Below the pieces are notes generated by a model. It saw only the letters and a program-made list of their open reading frames with translations, did not search any database and was not told the DNA's origin. Shown piece after piece: positions 1-9,868 of a stretch of 64,000 nt of DNA (position 1 is the first letter of the stretch; each line of letters starts with the position of its first letter). A program made the position numbers and the translations under genes. This stretch comes from Brachypterus glaber. Its lineage: Eukaryota; Arthropoda; Insecta; Coleoptera; Kateretidae. The DNA lies in NCBI GenBank assembly GCA_958510825.1, contig OY294047.1, forward strand, positions 49,769,365 through 49,833,364, given 5' to 3'.

Positions 1-170
1 GAGTCTGGTGCAGTTACTATGTATTAAAATATCTGCAACCCAAGTGTGTAAGTATTGTCATTGTGAGTAGGTGGGTACCTTTAGTCAGTAATAATTTGAT
101 ATAGATACGTTAATTTATTTTTTTAAATAAATATCACGGACTCAGAATTAGCAGCACTTATAAGTATATA

Positions 171-910
171 CAAGGTTACTCAGAAACAGGTTTAGAAATT
201 TTAAGGGGCGATTCTATACTAAAACACCAAAAAGTTTTCGTACAGAAATATCCACAAATCGCTTTTAAGGGAGCTACGGTCTCTTAAAGTGTTATTCTTT
301 AAGAGGCCGTAGTACTCTCATTTTGGAACCGATCGGTCGATTGGTCTTTCTGTCCGGGAAATATTGTATCCACGATAACTTAAGAACGCTTTAAGCTATA
401 GAATTGAAATTTAGCATACAGGTATGTTACCAAAAGTTCTCGCTCTAGATTGTTTTTGGTAAACATTGGGGTTGGACAAGGGGGGCAAATGGAGTAAATA
501 CAATAATTATAATTATCCACAAAAATTTCAAAATTGCTATATAGAGGTTTTTAGGTTGCTGAAATTGAATATGATAATAAAAAAATTCTAACACCACCCC
601 CACGGGGGTGAGGAGGTAAATATTTTAAAATATTTTCAATATTTTCCTCAAAATTGGTATATAGGGGTTTTTGGGGACGACGAAACTGAATTTGATAATA
701 AATTTTTTCCAATTCCACCCCCTAAGGGGTGGGGGTAGTTTTAGTGAAAATTTGTATATTGGAGTCTTTGAGGTTGCTGAAAGTAAATTTGATAATAAAA
801 AATCTATTTAACGAGCGCAGGTGAAAAATGGGAAAGCGATTTTAGTGGGCAGTGTATTTTAATATAGAATCACCCCTTAAAAAGTCCAAACTTATTTCTA
901 AATAACCCTG
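171..910. mobile_element. TA-flanked miniature element, copy A, with internal tandem modules
   Basis: The ends form imperfect inverted repeats (left CAAGGTTACTCAGAAACAGG; right, read in reverse complement, CAGGGTTATTTAGAAATAAG), both flanked by TA, as expected for Tc1/mariner-type TA insertion. Similarity of the arms continues about 45 bp inward to a shared GGGGYGATTCTATA block. The interior has no ORF. It contains about three degenerate copies of a roughly 100-120 bp module (TATATAGGGGTTTTT, a GCTGAAATTGAAT-like stretch, then a CCACCCC cluster) and a block near 370-440 seen again near 16630 and, reversed, near 19210. The ends relate it to the elements at 6166 and 7129, but the interior differs. 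Confidence 0.7.
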
Positions 911-1166
911 TATATGTTAAATTCTAATAATATACCACACAAATAATACTTAATTCAAATCAAACACAATAAAAATAGATCAAGTTTACAAACATAATTA
1001 GCATAAATTAAGAAAATTTATTATAATTTTAAGGTAATATTTGTTTTTTAAATAAAATTTGTCACGTCTACCACTACTTAGTGTTTGCGACTAGAATATT
1101 TTATTGGGTATTGTTATATTTTCTCAAAATATTAAAGTGAGAAAAGAAAAGAAAATTTAAAAATTA

Positions 1167-1537
1167 CACAGCCACGCAAAAAGAAAAAAAAAGTCTGGTA
1201 CTTTTGCCGAGACATATGTATTCCTATGTATTTTGAGTCGCTGAATCTGAATGTCAGGTCAAAATAGCACCTAATAAGATTAGTTTTCTAGATAACCTCA
1301 AAAACGTCATTTTTGAGTATGAAAATAACGTTTTTTGAGGTTATCTCCAAAACTAATCAGATGAGGTGCTGTTTTGACTTCAAATTCGGGTTCAGCGCCT
1401 TAAAATACATACGAATACAATGGTCCCCAAAAAAAATTGACCTTTGATATGAGATTTGGATTCAGCGACCCAAGATACATAGAAATACATGTGTCTTATT
1501 AAAAGTACCAGACTTTTTTTCTTTTTGTGTGGCTGTG
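1167..1537. mobile_element. PIF/Harbinger-like palindromic MITE
   Basis: The ends begin CACAGCCACGCAAAAAGAAA on the left and CACAGCCACACAAAAAGAAA in reverse complement on the right. The arms stay similar for over 100 bp, passing through a GTCTGGTACTTTT block and a TCGCTGAATC block. TTA directly flanks both ends (1164-1166 and 1538-1540), matching the TWA duplication of PIF/Harbinger elements. It has no coding capacity. The same internal theme (a GTCGCTGAATC-like block then a palindromic core) recurs in the elements at 46664 and 52182. Confidence 0.7.
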
Positions 1538-2480
1538 TTACTACATTTAAAAGTGGTTGAAAATATTCCGCTCATTATACTATTCACAGCGCCTGCGCTA
1601 GTGTAGTATTTTATGCTAGTTTTGATTTTTCAAAAATTTTGAAAAATCGTCAGAGACAAAATATTCTTGGATATAAATTTGTTTCATGAAAAAAAAAACA
1701 AGAAAATTTTATTTTTCAAATGTCCGTTCGTCCGTCTGTCTGATGTGACGTTTTTTTTGTGAAGACGATAATTCAAGAAAGAGTAATCCGATCGATGGAT
1801 CGAAAAGCCAATTTTGAAAATAATCCCCCCCAAAACAAAAAAGATATGGGGGTTAAACTTAAAAAATAAAAATAAAAACTATCATTAAAAAAAATATTTT
1901 TTCCCCGTTTTACGCAAAAAGAAAATTTAAATAAAAAAAATATTTTTTTTTTGAAAAAAAAATATATATATATATATATTTTAAAAAATTTTCGTTTTTC
2001 AAAAAAAAGATCTTTTTAAAAAAATGTATTTTTTATTTTTTTTGAAAGTTTTTTTTTTTAAGTATTCTGGAAAATGCAATATACCATTTACCGTGAATTG
2101 TATACAATGGAATGCGTAGCATTACATATTTTCACGGCTTGCTTATTTTTTGTTTAATTCTTATAATGGCAGCAAGAGTTTGAAAAGTTATTTGAGTTAT
2201 ATAAGAAGCTTAGGTTATTGTTACATTTTGTTTTTTGTTGGAAAATTTCAACATGAATCAGAAAAGTTTTCACATAAACTTCGCACAAAACCTTTAAATC
2301 AAACATCTTTTATAAAACAACTCTTATTCGGGTTAACTGAAAGTTTAGAAAAGTTTCTTTTTTTAGCGTTTTGCAAGACAGACATCATCTGTATTCTTGA
2401 AACATACGTTGACACGCCTCGAAAAAAAAAATCGTGAGAAAATTGGTTTATTATGTACTTACAACTTACTTTTAAAATCG
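1538..2480. other. AT-rich spacer, no gene seen
   Basis: Homopolymer A and T tracts and a short TA microsatellite near 1960-1980 dominate. A pyrimidine-rich GTCCGTTCGTCCGTCTGTCT stretch near 1723 resembles the CAGA/GTCT tracts found inside elements elsewhere (16570, 19261, 26270, 62400). Short ORFs here have no recognisable product. Confidence 0.5.
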
Positions 2481-2877
2481 ATACATTACACAGGCCCACA
2501 AAAAGAATGTAAATAACTCTTAACCAAATAATATTTTTGTGTGCTCAAAATAAATTTGATAGTAAAGAAGCTCGATTAGACCCTATTTTTTTTTAAAAAA
2601 GCTACAAATTTCAGCCAAATATAACCAAAACACTTTTCCATTAGACTCTAGCATCAAAGTGTTGATTTTGGGAGTTCTAGCCTTGATCACTTTTGATAAA
2701 AATGTAAAATATCAAAAGTTTAGCAAAATCTGACTGAAACCACTTTTTTATACGAAGGGATTGAAGTACCTTTGAGTTCAGAGAGCTTTTTCATTATAAA
2801 AATCGTTTTAAGCGCCCAAAATCACATAAAAAAAATATTTTTGTTTGTGATAGATATTATTTTTTTTAAAGCTACAC

Positions 2878-3262
2878 AAGCATACAGGAAAAAAGTCCTT
2901 AATATGCATTATAAAAAGTTGTAAAATCTATCATTTTTGTCTGTTTCTTTAAAAGTTAAAAAAGCTTTTAATTTTTAACCAAGGTTAGAAATGAATTCAT
3001 ATCTAACCTGTTTTTTAGCTTTTGGTCATACCTCATAGATGGCGAAACTACAGCCTTGTCTGTAAACAGCTGTAGTTTGCGAATAAAGTAACCTAACATT
3101 TTTGTTTATTTCTACAAACAACAATAAGAAATAATATTTATTCCGAGACTGATAATAGGAAATAACAACGAGCCACTTATTTAAATTATTATTTAGGTGA
3201 CATTTATAGTGAGGTTAGAAACCTGCAAAATTTCTGTAGAAGATCATTTAAAATGGTGAATT
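2878..3262 (+). repeat. Dispersed repeat, partner of 47025-47398
   Basis: About 380 bp recur in opposite orientation 44 kb away. Shared landmarks include CTAACCTGTTTTT, CTCATAGATGGCGAAACTA, GCGAATAAAGTAACCTAAC and GCAAAATTTCTGTAGAAGA. Indels are frequent but order is kept. It has no ORF and no clear terminal repeats, so its class is unknown. A CACAGGCCCACAAAAAGA end-like sequence at 2489, next to TTA, may mark one edge of a larger element. Confidence 0.65.
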
Positions 3263-3720
3263 TTACGAGGTAACAATACTACCCTTTAAAATATCAGCCA
3301 TTTATTGCAATTTAACACAGGGATTTCTCGTTATTTGACTGGACTAGTGAAAGATATTTAAATATTGCTTACAGTTTATTGTTTAGGCATTTTAAATTAT
3401 TCGTCGCGACGTCTAAATTCACTCCCTACGTGCCTTAAAACAAAATAAAGCTAGAAGATATCTTAGATTGCAAATCAAAACAAATGTCAATTAGATACAA
3501 ATAAGCAGAGAAGTTACTAAATTGCTACAAAATCAAAAGAAAACTCTCTACATAAGAAAAAATATTAAAAATCTTTTTTGATATTAAAAACCAATACTTT
3601 GTAAGAAAATTAAATTCTATTTGATGAGGTACATTTCTTTTCTTTTTCGAGAAACTATTATAAAGTTATTATCAAATAACTAACTTCACTCCACTCCATA
3701 ATTGAAGAGTGGAAGTTCTA

Positions 3721-3826
3721 AAGGGTATATGTGCCAAAAATATTAAATCGATATAACCTTTATAGGATAATTGCGCATAATACTAGGTTTTAACACAAAA
3801 TATCAAATTTTGGCGCATATACCCTT
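3721..3826. mobile_element. Very short TA-flanked MITE
   Basis: The ends AAGGGTATATGTGCCAAAA and AAGGGTATATGCGCCAAAA (reverse complement of the right end) are flanked by TA (3719-3720 and 3827-3828). The whole element is only 106 bp with roughly 20-bp inverted repeats. Confidence 0.7.
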
Positions 3827-4590
3827 TACACCTGCGAGGCATTTCCACACAAGCTCCGTGGGTGGCATTACCCAGTATACGGTGGAATTCCGTGCAAATA
3901 TATCTTTTTTTTTTAATATAAAATAACTTTATTTTAACTGGTTGACAGTAATTGGAATAACATAAGATTAAAATATATATGTAAAATTTTACTAAAGATT
4001 AAACTAAATTAATATCTAATGTATTAAAGATGTGATTTTTGATCTTGTTGGTAGAATAATATGTATGCTTCACCTGATACCATCGATCTTAGTGAAATTG
4101 AAGATACTCTAGAGTCGTTGTATTCGTGCCACGTATGATTATAGGGATGTTTACAATAGGCGGTGTAGTGTCCGCTATACGTGGTACCACTGTGATTTGA
4201 AATGGCGTATAATTGTATAATTGTATTTGTATCTTTTCAGTTTTCCTTTTTTTTTATATACATATATTTATTAATAATACTTCTTCGTGCGATAAAATTA
4301 TAGTAAACATATGTCAAATTCATTATATTATTATTAAGTAATATTACCTATATTGCATTTATATATTTTTATCAAGAAATTTCCTTAGGGGCACACCATT
4401 CTCATTCCCCTAATCGTTTTTTTAATCTAGGTAAAAATACTTCTTTTTTTATACTTGCGTAGAGTTTAATAAGTAATACTGATCACCCATAGAACAACAA
4501 ACATCCTCAACATTAATTTTACTTTAAAAAGGATTTATTTTAACTACAGGGGTTGTTATTGAAGACACCCTGTCGATGGTGACGTTTTGA
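3827..4590. other. Upstream region of the neuropeptide gene, no gene seen
   Basis: No coding region or repeat is recognised here. The stretch is the 5' flank of the pyrokinin gene and would be expected to carry its neuroendocrine enhancer sequences, but no specific binding sites can be supported. Confidence 0.4.
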
Positions 4591-4598
4591 GATTACGA

Positions 4599-4640
4599 TA
4601 TAAAAAGCAGAATTCCTCCCAGAAAGATCATTCAGTCAAA
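4599..4640 (+). promoter_or_regulatory. Candidate core promoter: TATA box and initiator of the pyrokinin gene
   Basis: TATAAAA at 4599-4605 is followed by TCATTC at 4628-4633, an arthropod initiator match whose A (4630) lies 31 nt from the first T of the TATA box. This would give a leader of only about 11 nt before the ATG at 4641. The alternative is that ATTCAG (ending 4635) is a 3' splice site of an exon whose 5' leader lies further upstream. Confidence 0.45.
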
Positions 4641-5114
4641 ATGTCCCGGTTCGTCGAAGTATATTGTGTTTTCGTGATTGTGCTAGCGTTAATTTTGGAA
4701 AATGTGCTATCAGCACCGCAGTTCGAGAACGCTGTCGATGAAAAACGGGGCGAAAATGATAAACTATCTTCAGCTTTGTGGTTCGGACCTAGATTAGGCA
4801 GGAAGAAGCGTAATAACAACAACCCTGTGGAGGAAGCTTACAGAAATGAACTCGACCATGAAAGGTATGTGAATTTAATGGAAAGTCTTCAGGATACACC
4901 TTGGGCGATAGTAGCTATTGGAGATGGTAAAAGACATATTTCCAGTTTTACTCCAAGATTAGGAAGGGAATCGGGAGAAGACGTCGTTGTCAGTGACATG
5001 TGGGGTCCAGATATGGAAAGAGCGTATATGCCGATAATTCCAAGATTGGGGCGAGGTCTTGGGAGAAGTATGCCATTTATTCCAAGATTGGGAAGAGAAA
5101 TTGAGAAGGCTTAG
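4641..5114 (+). CDS. Pyrokinin/PBAN-type (FXPRLamide) neuropeptide precursor
   Basis: 157-residue secreted prohormone in one open exon. An ATG 54 nt further upstream is in frame, but the start at 4641 gives a clean signal peptide: residues 1-25 have a hydrophobic core VFVIVLALI and predicted cleavage after VLSA. Dibasic and Gly-Arg sites release, in order, GENDKLSSALWFGPRL-amide (37-52, a WFGPRL tryptopyrokinin-type end), a 41-residue acidic spacer, HISSFTPRL-amide (99-107), a longer peptide ending AYMPIIPRL-amide (110-136, with a monobasic site before AYM), and SMPFIPRL-amide (143-150). A stray GLGR at 139-142 looks like an eroded repeat. PRL-amide peptides act on pyrokinin G-protein-coupled receptors in muscle, gland and diapause or pheromone control. 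No PRV-amide (CAPA-PVK) peptide is present, so this is the pk/hugin-type rather than the capa gene. The IIPRL copy lacks the canonical Phe. Confidence 0.93.
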   Translation: MSRFVEVYCVFVIVLALILENVLSAPQFENAVDEKRGENDKLSSALWFGPRLGRKKRNNNNPVEEAYRNELDHERYVNLMESLQDTPWAIVAIGDGKRHISSFTPRLGRESGEDVVVSDMWGPDMERAYMPIIPRLGRGLGRSMPFIPRLGREIEKA

Positions 5115-5166
5115 TATGAGAAATATAATATATAAGTAGTTTATAACAAAAATTAATTCTAAATTT

Positions 5167-5172
5167 AATAAA
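5167..5172 (+). promoter_or_regulatory. Polyadenylation signal of the pyrokinin gene
   Basis: AATAAA lies 53 nt after the stop codon and is followed by a T-rich stretch, consistent with a very short 3' UTR. Confidence 0.6.
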
Positions 5173-5302
5173 TATTGCATTTTGATTAGTATTATTTTGT
5201 TTTATTAAACTTTACAAAACATTGTGATTCGAACGGGTAGTTTAATACAAATTGTAGGTATATGGTATAAATGGGTAACTAAATTAATTTTTATGGGATC
5301 CT

Positions 5303-5338
5303 TATAAAAAAAATTATCCGCATTGCAGAACCACTCAG
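5303..5338 (+). promoter_or_regulatory. Possible TATA box and initiator of the small ORF at 5358
   Basis: TATAAAA at 5303-5309 precedes CTCAGAG, whose A is at 5337, 34 nt downstream. The ATG follows at 5358. In sequence this AT-rich, TATA matches arise by chance, so support is modest. Confidence 0.3.
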
Positions 5339-5357
5339 AGTTTATTTTTGGTGGATA

Positions 5358-5549
5358 ATGCTTAAAATTTTAAAATTTAACTTTGCTGAAGTATTTTTCA
5401 TTACTAGTTTGACTTTGATTATTTCCCTGACCTGCGATCTCGAGCTTTTTAATGAATTATTAAGTATCAAACATTTTCTAAGCAAAATTAATGGCTTTAT
5501 CAATCAAAATATTGCACAAATTCTTTCAAAAACTAATAATTTTCTTTGA
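5358..5549 (+). CDS. Possible small secreted amphipathic peptide (63 aa)
   Basis: No family is recognised. The ORF starts with a short basic segment (MLKILKF) and a hydrophobic run (VFFITSLTLIISLTC) that reads as a signal peptide with cleavage near Cys26-Asp27. The remaining 37 residues have hydrophobics spaced every three to four positions with scattered Lys, Asn and Gln (LFNELLSIKHFLSKINGFI), which would form an amphipathic helix. There are no dibasic sites and one Cys only. A TATA-like box lies 50 nt upstream; the gene sits 240 bp after the pyrokinin stop on the same strand. It may be a chance ORF in AT-rich DNA or a real secreted peptide; expression data would decide. Confidence 0.3.
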   Translation: MLKILKFNFAEVFFITSLTLIISLTCDLELFNELLSIKHFLSKINGFINQNIAQILSKTNNFL

Positions 5550-5681
5550 AAACGGGATCAGATTAGATCCCGAAACGTTAGAAGTTAACTTTTATTCAGT
5601 TTTTTGTTCTTTTTTAATTATTTTAACGATTTATCAAGAATTTTATTGAAAATTCTTTATTTAGGCAAAATTTTTAAACTT

Positions 5682-5762
5682 TGGTAAGGTATTGACTAAT
5701 AATATTTTTTAGGTAAAGAAGATATAGCAGATAAGTATTATTTTAAAGGCAATACCTTACCA
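5682..5762. repeat. Small hairpin, 13-bp arms
   Basis: TGGTAAGGTATTG and its exact complement CAATACCTTACCA are separated by 55 nt. It may be a residual miniature element. Confidence 0.5.
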
Positions 5763-6165
5763 GCCCATCTAGAAATAGGTGCGCCTGATAAGAACATTTT
5801 AATTTTATTTTCTGTTTTAGATTTTTTATCGATATAAATAGTCATTGAGGCGAAATGGCTCAAATTAATAATACTGTAAATATATATACGCCTCAAATAA
5901 ATTATGGATTCTATAACCTATGATTATTTGTCAATTTTTGTTAGAGTCGCACTATCTAGCGCCGCTATGTAGAAACGCAGTCTTTGGCTCCACCTTACCT
6001 TGACTTGGAGGCTGGGGATTGCCACACCCGTGCTTGTCTCCAATAAGTTCCTGAGGGTCTCAAAAAAATGACTTAAGCTAGCATTATCTGTAGTTTCAAA
6101 ACAAAATATTTATCTTTTTCTACTAAAGACGACGTCTATATTAATATAGATATTAATATAACATA

Positions 6166-6865
6166 CAAGGTTATTCAGAAATAATTTCGAGAAATTTAAG
6201 AGGTGATTCTACACAAACAATATAAAGGTTGGTTCGGAAATGAGCCCTAAGGGAGCTGCGGCCCTTCGAAGATGGACATATTGAATGGGGAACAAAAACC
6301 ACTTAAAACTAAACCAAAAAGTATTCTTTACTAAAACCCAAATTTAATATTAAAGGAGGTTGGACTTTTAAAAAGTAACATTTTTAGTGGCACAAAATCT
6401 TACTTTCTCTTAATTGAATTTTTTTTTTTGAAAACGGTTGCTCCTACAGTAAAAATACATAAAAAGTGTCATATAGTGCATGAAATTTTTTATGTATTTT
6501 TACTGAAGAAATCTATATTTATTACAAATTTTTTTAAAAAATACACATAAAAAAATTTAGGGCAAAATTTTGTTAAGCCTCACATATTTTGTCCGTCTAG
6601 GCACGCCTCTGGATAAATTAAAAAAATATTAACATAAACTTATTGCCCTTATTAATACTAGTATACATGCAAAAGCTAGTCGCTCTAGCTTAAAGGATAC
6701 AAGAGTTATTAATTAAAAACCTTTTTTTTATTACAATTTTAAAGAGTCATAGCTCCCTTGGGGTGCATTTCCGGACTAACCTTTATAGGAACTTTTTTTC
6801 TTTTTCATATTTTTTAATGTAGAATTATCTTTTAAATTTCTCGAACTTATTTCTGAATAACCCTG
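6166..6865 (+). mobile_element. TA-flanked miniature element, copy B
   Basis: The ends CAAGGTTATTCAGAAATAA and (reverse complement of right) CAGGGTTATTCAGAAATAAG lie between TA dinucleotides. Arms of about 90 bp also share the AATTTAAGAGGTGATTCTA block and a CTATAAAGGTTGGTYCGGAA stretch. The interior shares TAACATAAACTTATTGCCC and following sequence with copy C at 7129. There is no ORF. Confidence 0.75.
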
Positions 6866-7128
6866 TATTAAGATATTAATATATTTTATCCACGGCCGTG
6901 ATTAATGGGCCTGTTAATCAAGGGTCTGTAAAAATGAACCGTTTAAACTTTAAAACAGCCCTGGATAAAGTATAGTATTCTACTCGCGTATAATAGCTAT
7001 TAATCATTCGGGTCATTAGGCCACTCGCCTATCGGCTCGTGTCCCAAAATTCACCCTCTTTGATTAATAGCAATTATTATACACTCATTGAATATTAATA
7101 TTATATAATATATAGTATATATAATATA

Positions 7129-7860
7129 CAGCCTGTTCCAGAACTCGCGTACCGAAATTTAAGAGGTGATTCTACATCCAAAAATATGAAAAAAAGTTTC
7201 TATAAAGGTTGGTCCGGAAATGAGCCCTAAGGGAGCTACGGCCCTTCGAAGATGACGTATTGAATGGGGAACAAAAAAAAGCACCAATAAAATTTTAATG
7301 CTGCAGGGTGATTCTTCATTTAAAACTGAGCAAAAAAGTATTATACACCAAAACACCTAAATTTAATATTAAAGGAGTAATACCCTTTTAAAAAGTAACG
7401 TTTTTGGTGGCACAAAATGTTACTTCCTCTTAATTGCATTTTTTTTTGATAACGGTTGCTCCTACAGTGTTACACTATATGATATTTTATATGTATTTTT
7501 ACTCTAGAAATCTATATTTTTTACAACAAATCCAAAAAACATACACATAGAAAAGTTTGGGGCAAAAATGTTTTAAGCCTCATATATTTTGTCCGTCTGG
7601 GCACGCCTCTGGATAAATTAAAAAAATAAATTAACATAAACTTATTGCCCTTATTAATACTAGTATACATGCAAAAGCTCGCCGCTCTAGCTTAAACGGT
7701 ACCCGAGTTATTAATTAAAAACCTTATTTTTATTACAATTTTAAAGGGCCCTAGATCCCTTAGGGCTCATTTCCGGATCAACCTTTATAGGAACTTTTTT
7801 TATATTTTTGGATCTAGAATCACCTCTTAAATTTTGGCATGCCAGTTATGGATCACCCTG
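7129..7860 (+). mobile_element. TA-flanked miniature element, copy C
   Basis: Same family and orientation as copy B, 263 bp downstream. The ends are CAGCCTGTTCCAGAACT and (reverse complement of right) CAGGGTGATCCATAACTGG. Both arms run through AAATTTAAGAGGTGATTCTA and CCTATAAAGGTTGRTCCGG. TA flanks both ends. Short ORFs within it are chance. Confidence 0.75.
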
Positions 7861-8276
7861 TATATTATATATACTATTACTATTGAGTACATATTAGTAT
7901 TTGCCCCCCAAAAACGCCGATAGATAGAGTGCCCTTATTCTGGCGAGTTAATATTATTTTAGTCTGCAATTTGCTTATTAATTAGTAGAACTATTAATTA
8001 AAATTATTCCATTATTCATTTTAATAATTATTAAATTAATCGATAGGAAAGTATAATAATAATAATAATTATAATGATGTTTTAAATACTAATGGTTCTG
8101 TTTCATGTCAAATGTAGGTACTTAATAAATTATAAACAGTATAATAGTAAGGCAATATGTTACGCAAAAAAGGGACATCCAGTATTACTATTTTAGAAAA
8201 AAAAAATTTATGCAATCGTATCTTTTTCATTAAAAAAAATCGGCAGACTAACATCTCTACTCTAAATTTCTCTACT

Positions 8277-9096
8277 AATAATAATAATAATAATAAATTG
8301 TCTTTATTGAGGTAACAAAGGGCGAAGTTTAGCCAAGGGCTACTCTTCCACTTAACCCAAATTACAGAAAACTATAATATTATACAAGAATATGAATAAT
8401 AGATTTAAATACTAACTAGTATTAATTAATTAACAGTGTTGCTATTATTTTTAAGAAACATTATTTGTACTTGTAAAATATAAACTCTATACAATGAATA
8501 AAAAAAAAATTAAAAAAGTAAAACGAGACCAATCCACAAAACAACAACCAGGCTTTGACGGGAATGTATCGATATATAATAGGAATTATATAGTTACCTA
8601 AAACCTAAATTAATAACAAAATGATTCACCTAAATAACTGAGAAAAAAAAATCAAAAGAAAAAAAAATCTTTTGTGACGACTGACAGCAATAAAATAAGA
8701 TTAAAAAAAAAAAACACGCAGTGAAACTTCTTGATAAGGTATGTACGTGTACAGTGAATAAAGAAAAAATATATATATTTGCAATTAATTTTGTTGGATT
8801 GTGAGATACTGAGCTTTTAATATCCGTCTAGAACTCTGCAACGAATAACCAGTAAGACTTACACAATGCAAGTTATATAATTTTACAGAGTTGTAAGTGA
8901 ATGATTTCATGAACATAGCTGTAGCATAACGAGGCATAGTTAAAGTATTTACCCGACGCAAATTTACATTATGGACATTATTTCTAAAAATAAGTTTTTG
9001 ATACAGTGAGACGGGAGTTGCGTTCCTAAGAACTTTGAGACAAAAAATTACATGTAAGATTTTGAACTGATTTTCTATTTTTAGCCAATTTTTTAG
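8277..9096 (-). mobile_element. 5'-truncated LINE 3' end nested in the TIR element
   Basis: On the minus strand, the C-terminal coding part (stop at 8785) is followed by a 3' UTR ending CCTCAATAAAGACAATT and a (TTA)n tail at 8277-8295. The peptide shows the conserved LINE C-terminal pattern: a leucine-rich LHVIFCLKVLRNATP helix, then an RxNTLTMPRYATAMFMKSF block and NSVKLYNL. No target-site duplication is seen at the junctions. It is a dead fragment of a CR1/jockey-type element. Confidence 0.7.
8785..9096 (-). pseudogene. LINE reverse transcriptase C-terminal fragment
   Basis: About 100 residues of the region downstream of the reverse transcriptase thumb, without any catalytic motif. The apparent ATG start (9103-9105) belongs to the host TIR element, not to the LINE, so the frame is open by accident at its 5' end. 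It cannot be functional. Confidence 0.6.
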
Positions 9097-9868
9097 CCCT
9101 AACATCCCTACTCCATAACATCCCTACTCCATAACATCCCTACTCCACAACAACTCTACTCCGTAACATCTCTACTCCATAACATCTCTGCTCCGTAACA
9201 ACTCTACTCCACACTATATGCACTTTATTAGCCACTTAATAATAAATGAGCAGTTCAAAGAACAAAGAATCTTCTTCTTCTAGATTATTTTATTTTTTTC
9301 CTAGAAAACGTTTATCTTTAAATGTAAATCTAGAACAATCATAAATGAATTATTCTAAAAGCAACAATGACCGCGTACTCTTAACATGCACTAATATGTA
9401 AGTAATTAATAAACTCAATTCATTTTTGACAGTGACTTAGCATGACAAATATTCTTTTGAGTTAAGACAAGTGGCTAATCGAGTGTCTATAGTGTGGAGT
9501 AGAGTTGTTACGGAGTAGAGATGTTATGGAGTAGAGATGTTACGGAGTAGAGTTGTTGTGGAGTAGGGATGTTATGGAGTAGGGATGTTAGGGAGTAGAG
9601 AAATTTAGAGTAGAGATGTTAGTCTGCCAAAAAATCTTCATAAAAGAAATACTATTCTTTAGAAAAACACTTTAAAATTTAAAGTACATATAGAATAGGT
9701 GTATACTTTGACACACTGATCTGTGACTACGGAAAATATGTGAAGAATGTGTGTGCAAGTGAGACGCCCGTTGCAGGCACGCACGCCTTATAACGCTTTT
9801 GACGGAAAGAAGTGGGCGCGCATGATACCTCCCCCTTTCGTCGGAGACTTTGTGTCATGTGGAGAACT

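Larger units (their letters stand above)
8242..9628. mobile_element. DNA element with ~140-bp subrepeated TIRs and 8-bp TSD
   Basis: Both ends start GGCAGACTAACATCTCTACT and are flanked by AAAAAATC (8234-8241 and 9629-9636), an 8-bp duplication as made by hAT, P or Merlin transposases. Each TIR is built from about eight 14-15 bp subrepeats of the type ACTCCATAACATCTCT. The left TIR is split at 8276/9097 by a LINE tail; removing it rejoins CTCTACT with CCCTAAC exactly as in the intact right TIR. The 270-bp centre (about 9216-9490) has no coding potential. Confidence 0.8.

Noticed and set aside
4628..5180. Minus-strand ORFs over the pyrokinin gene
   Set aside because: Antisense shadows; the plus-strand frame has a signal peptide and amidation sites.
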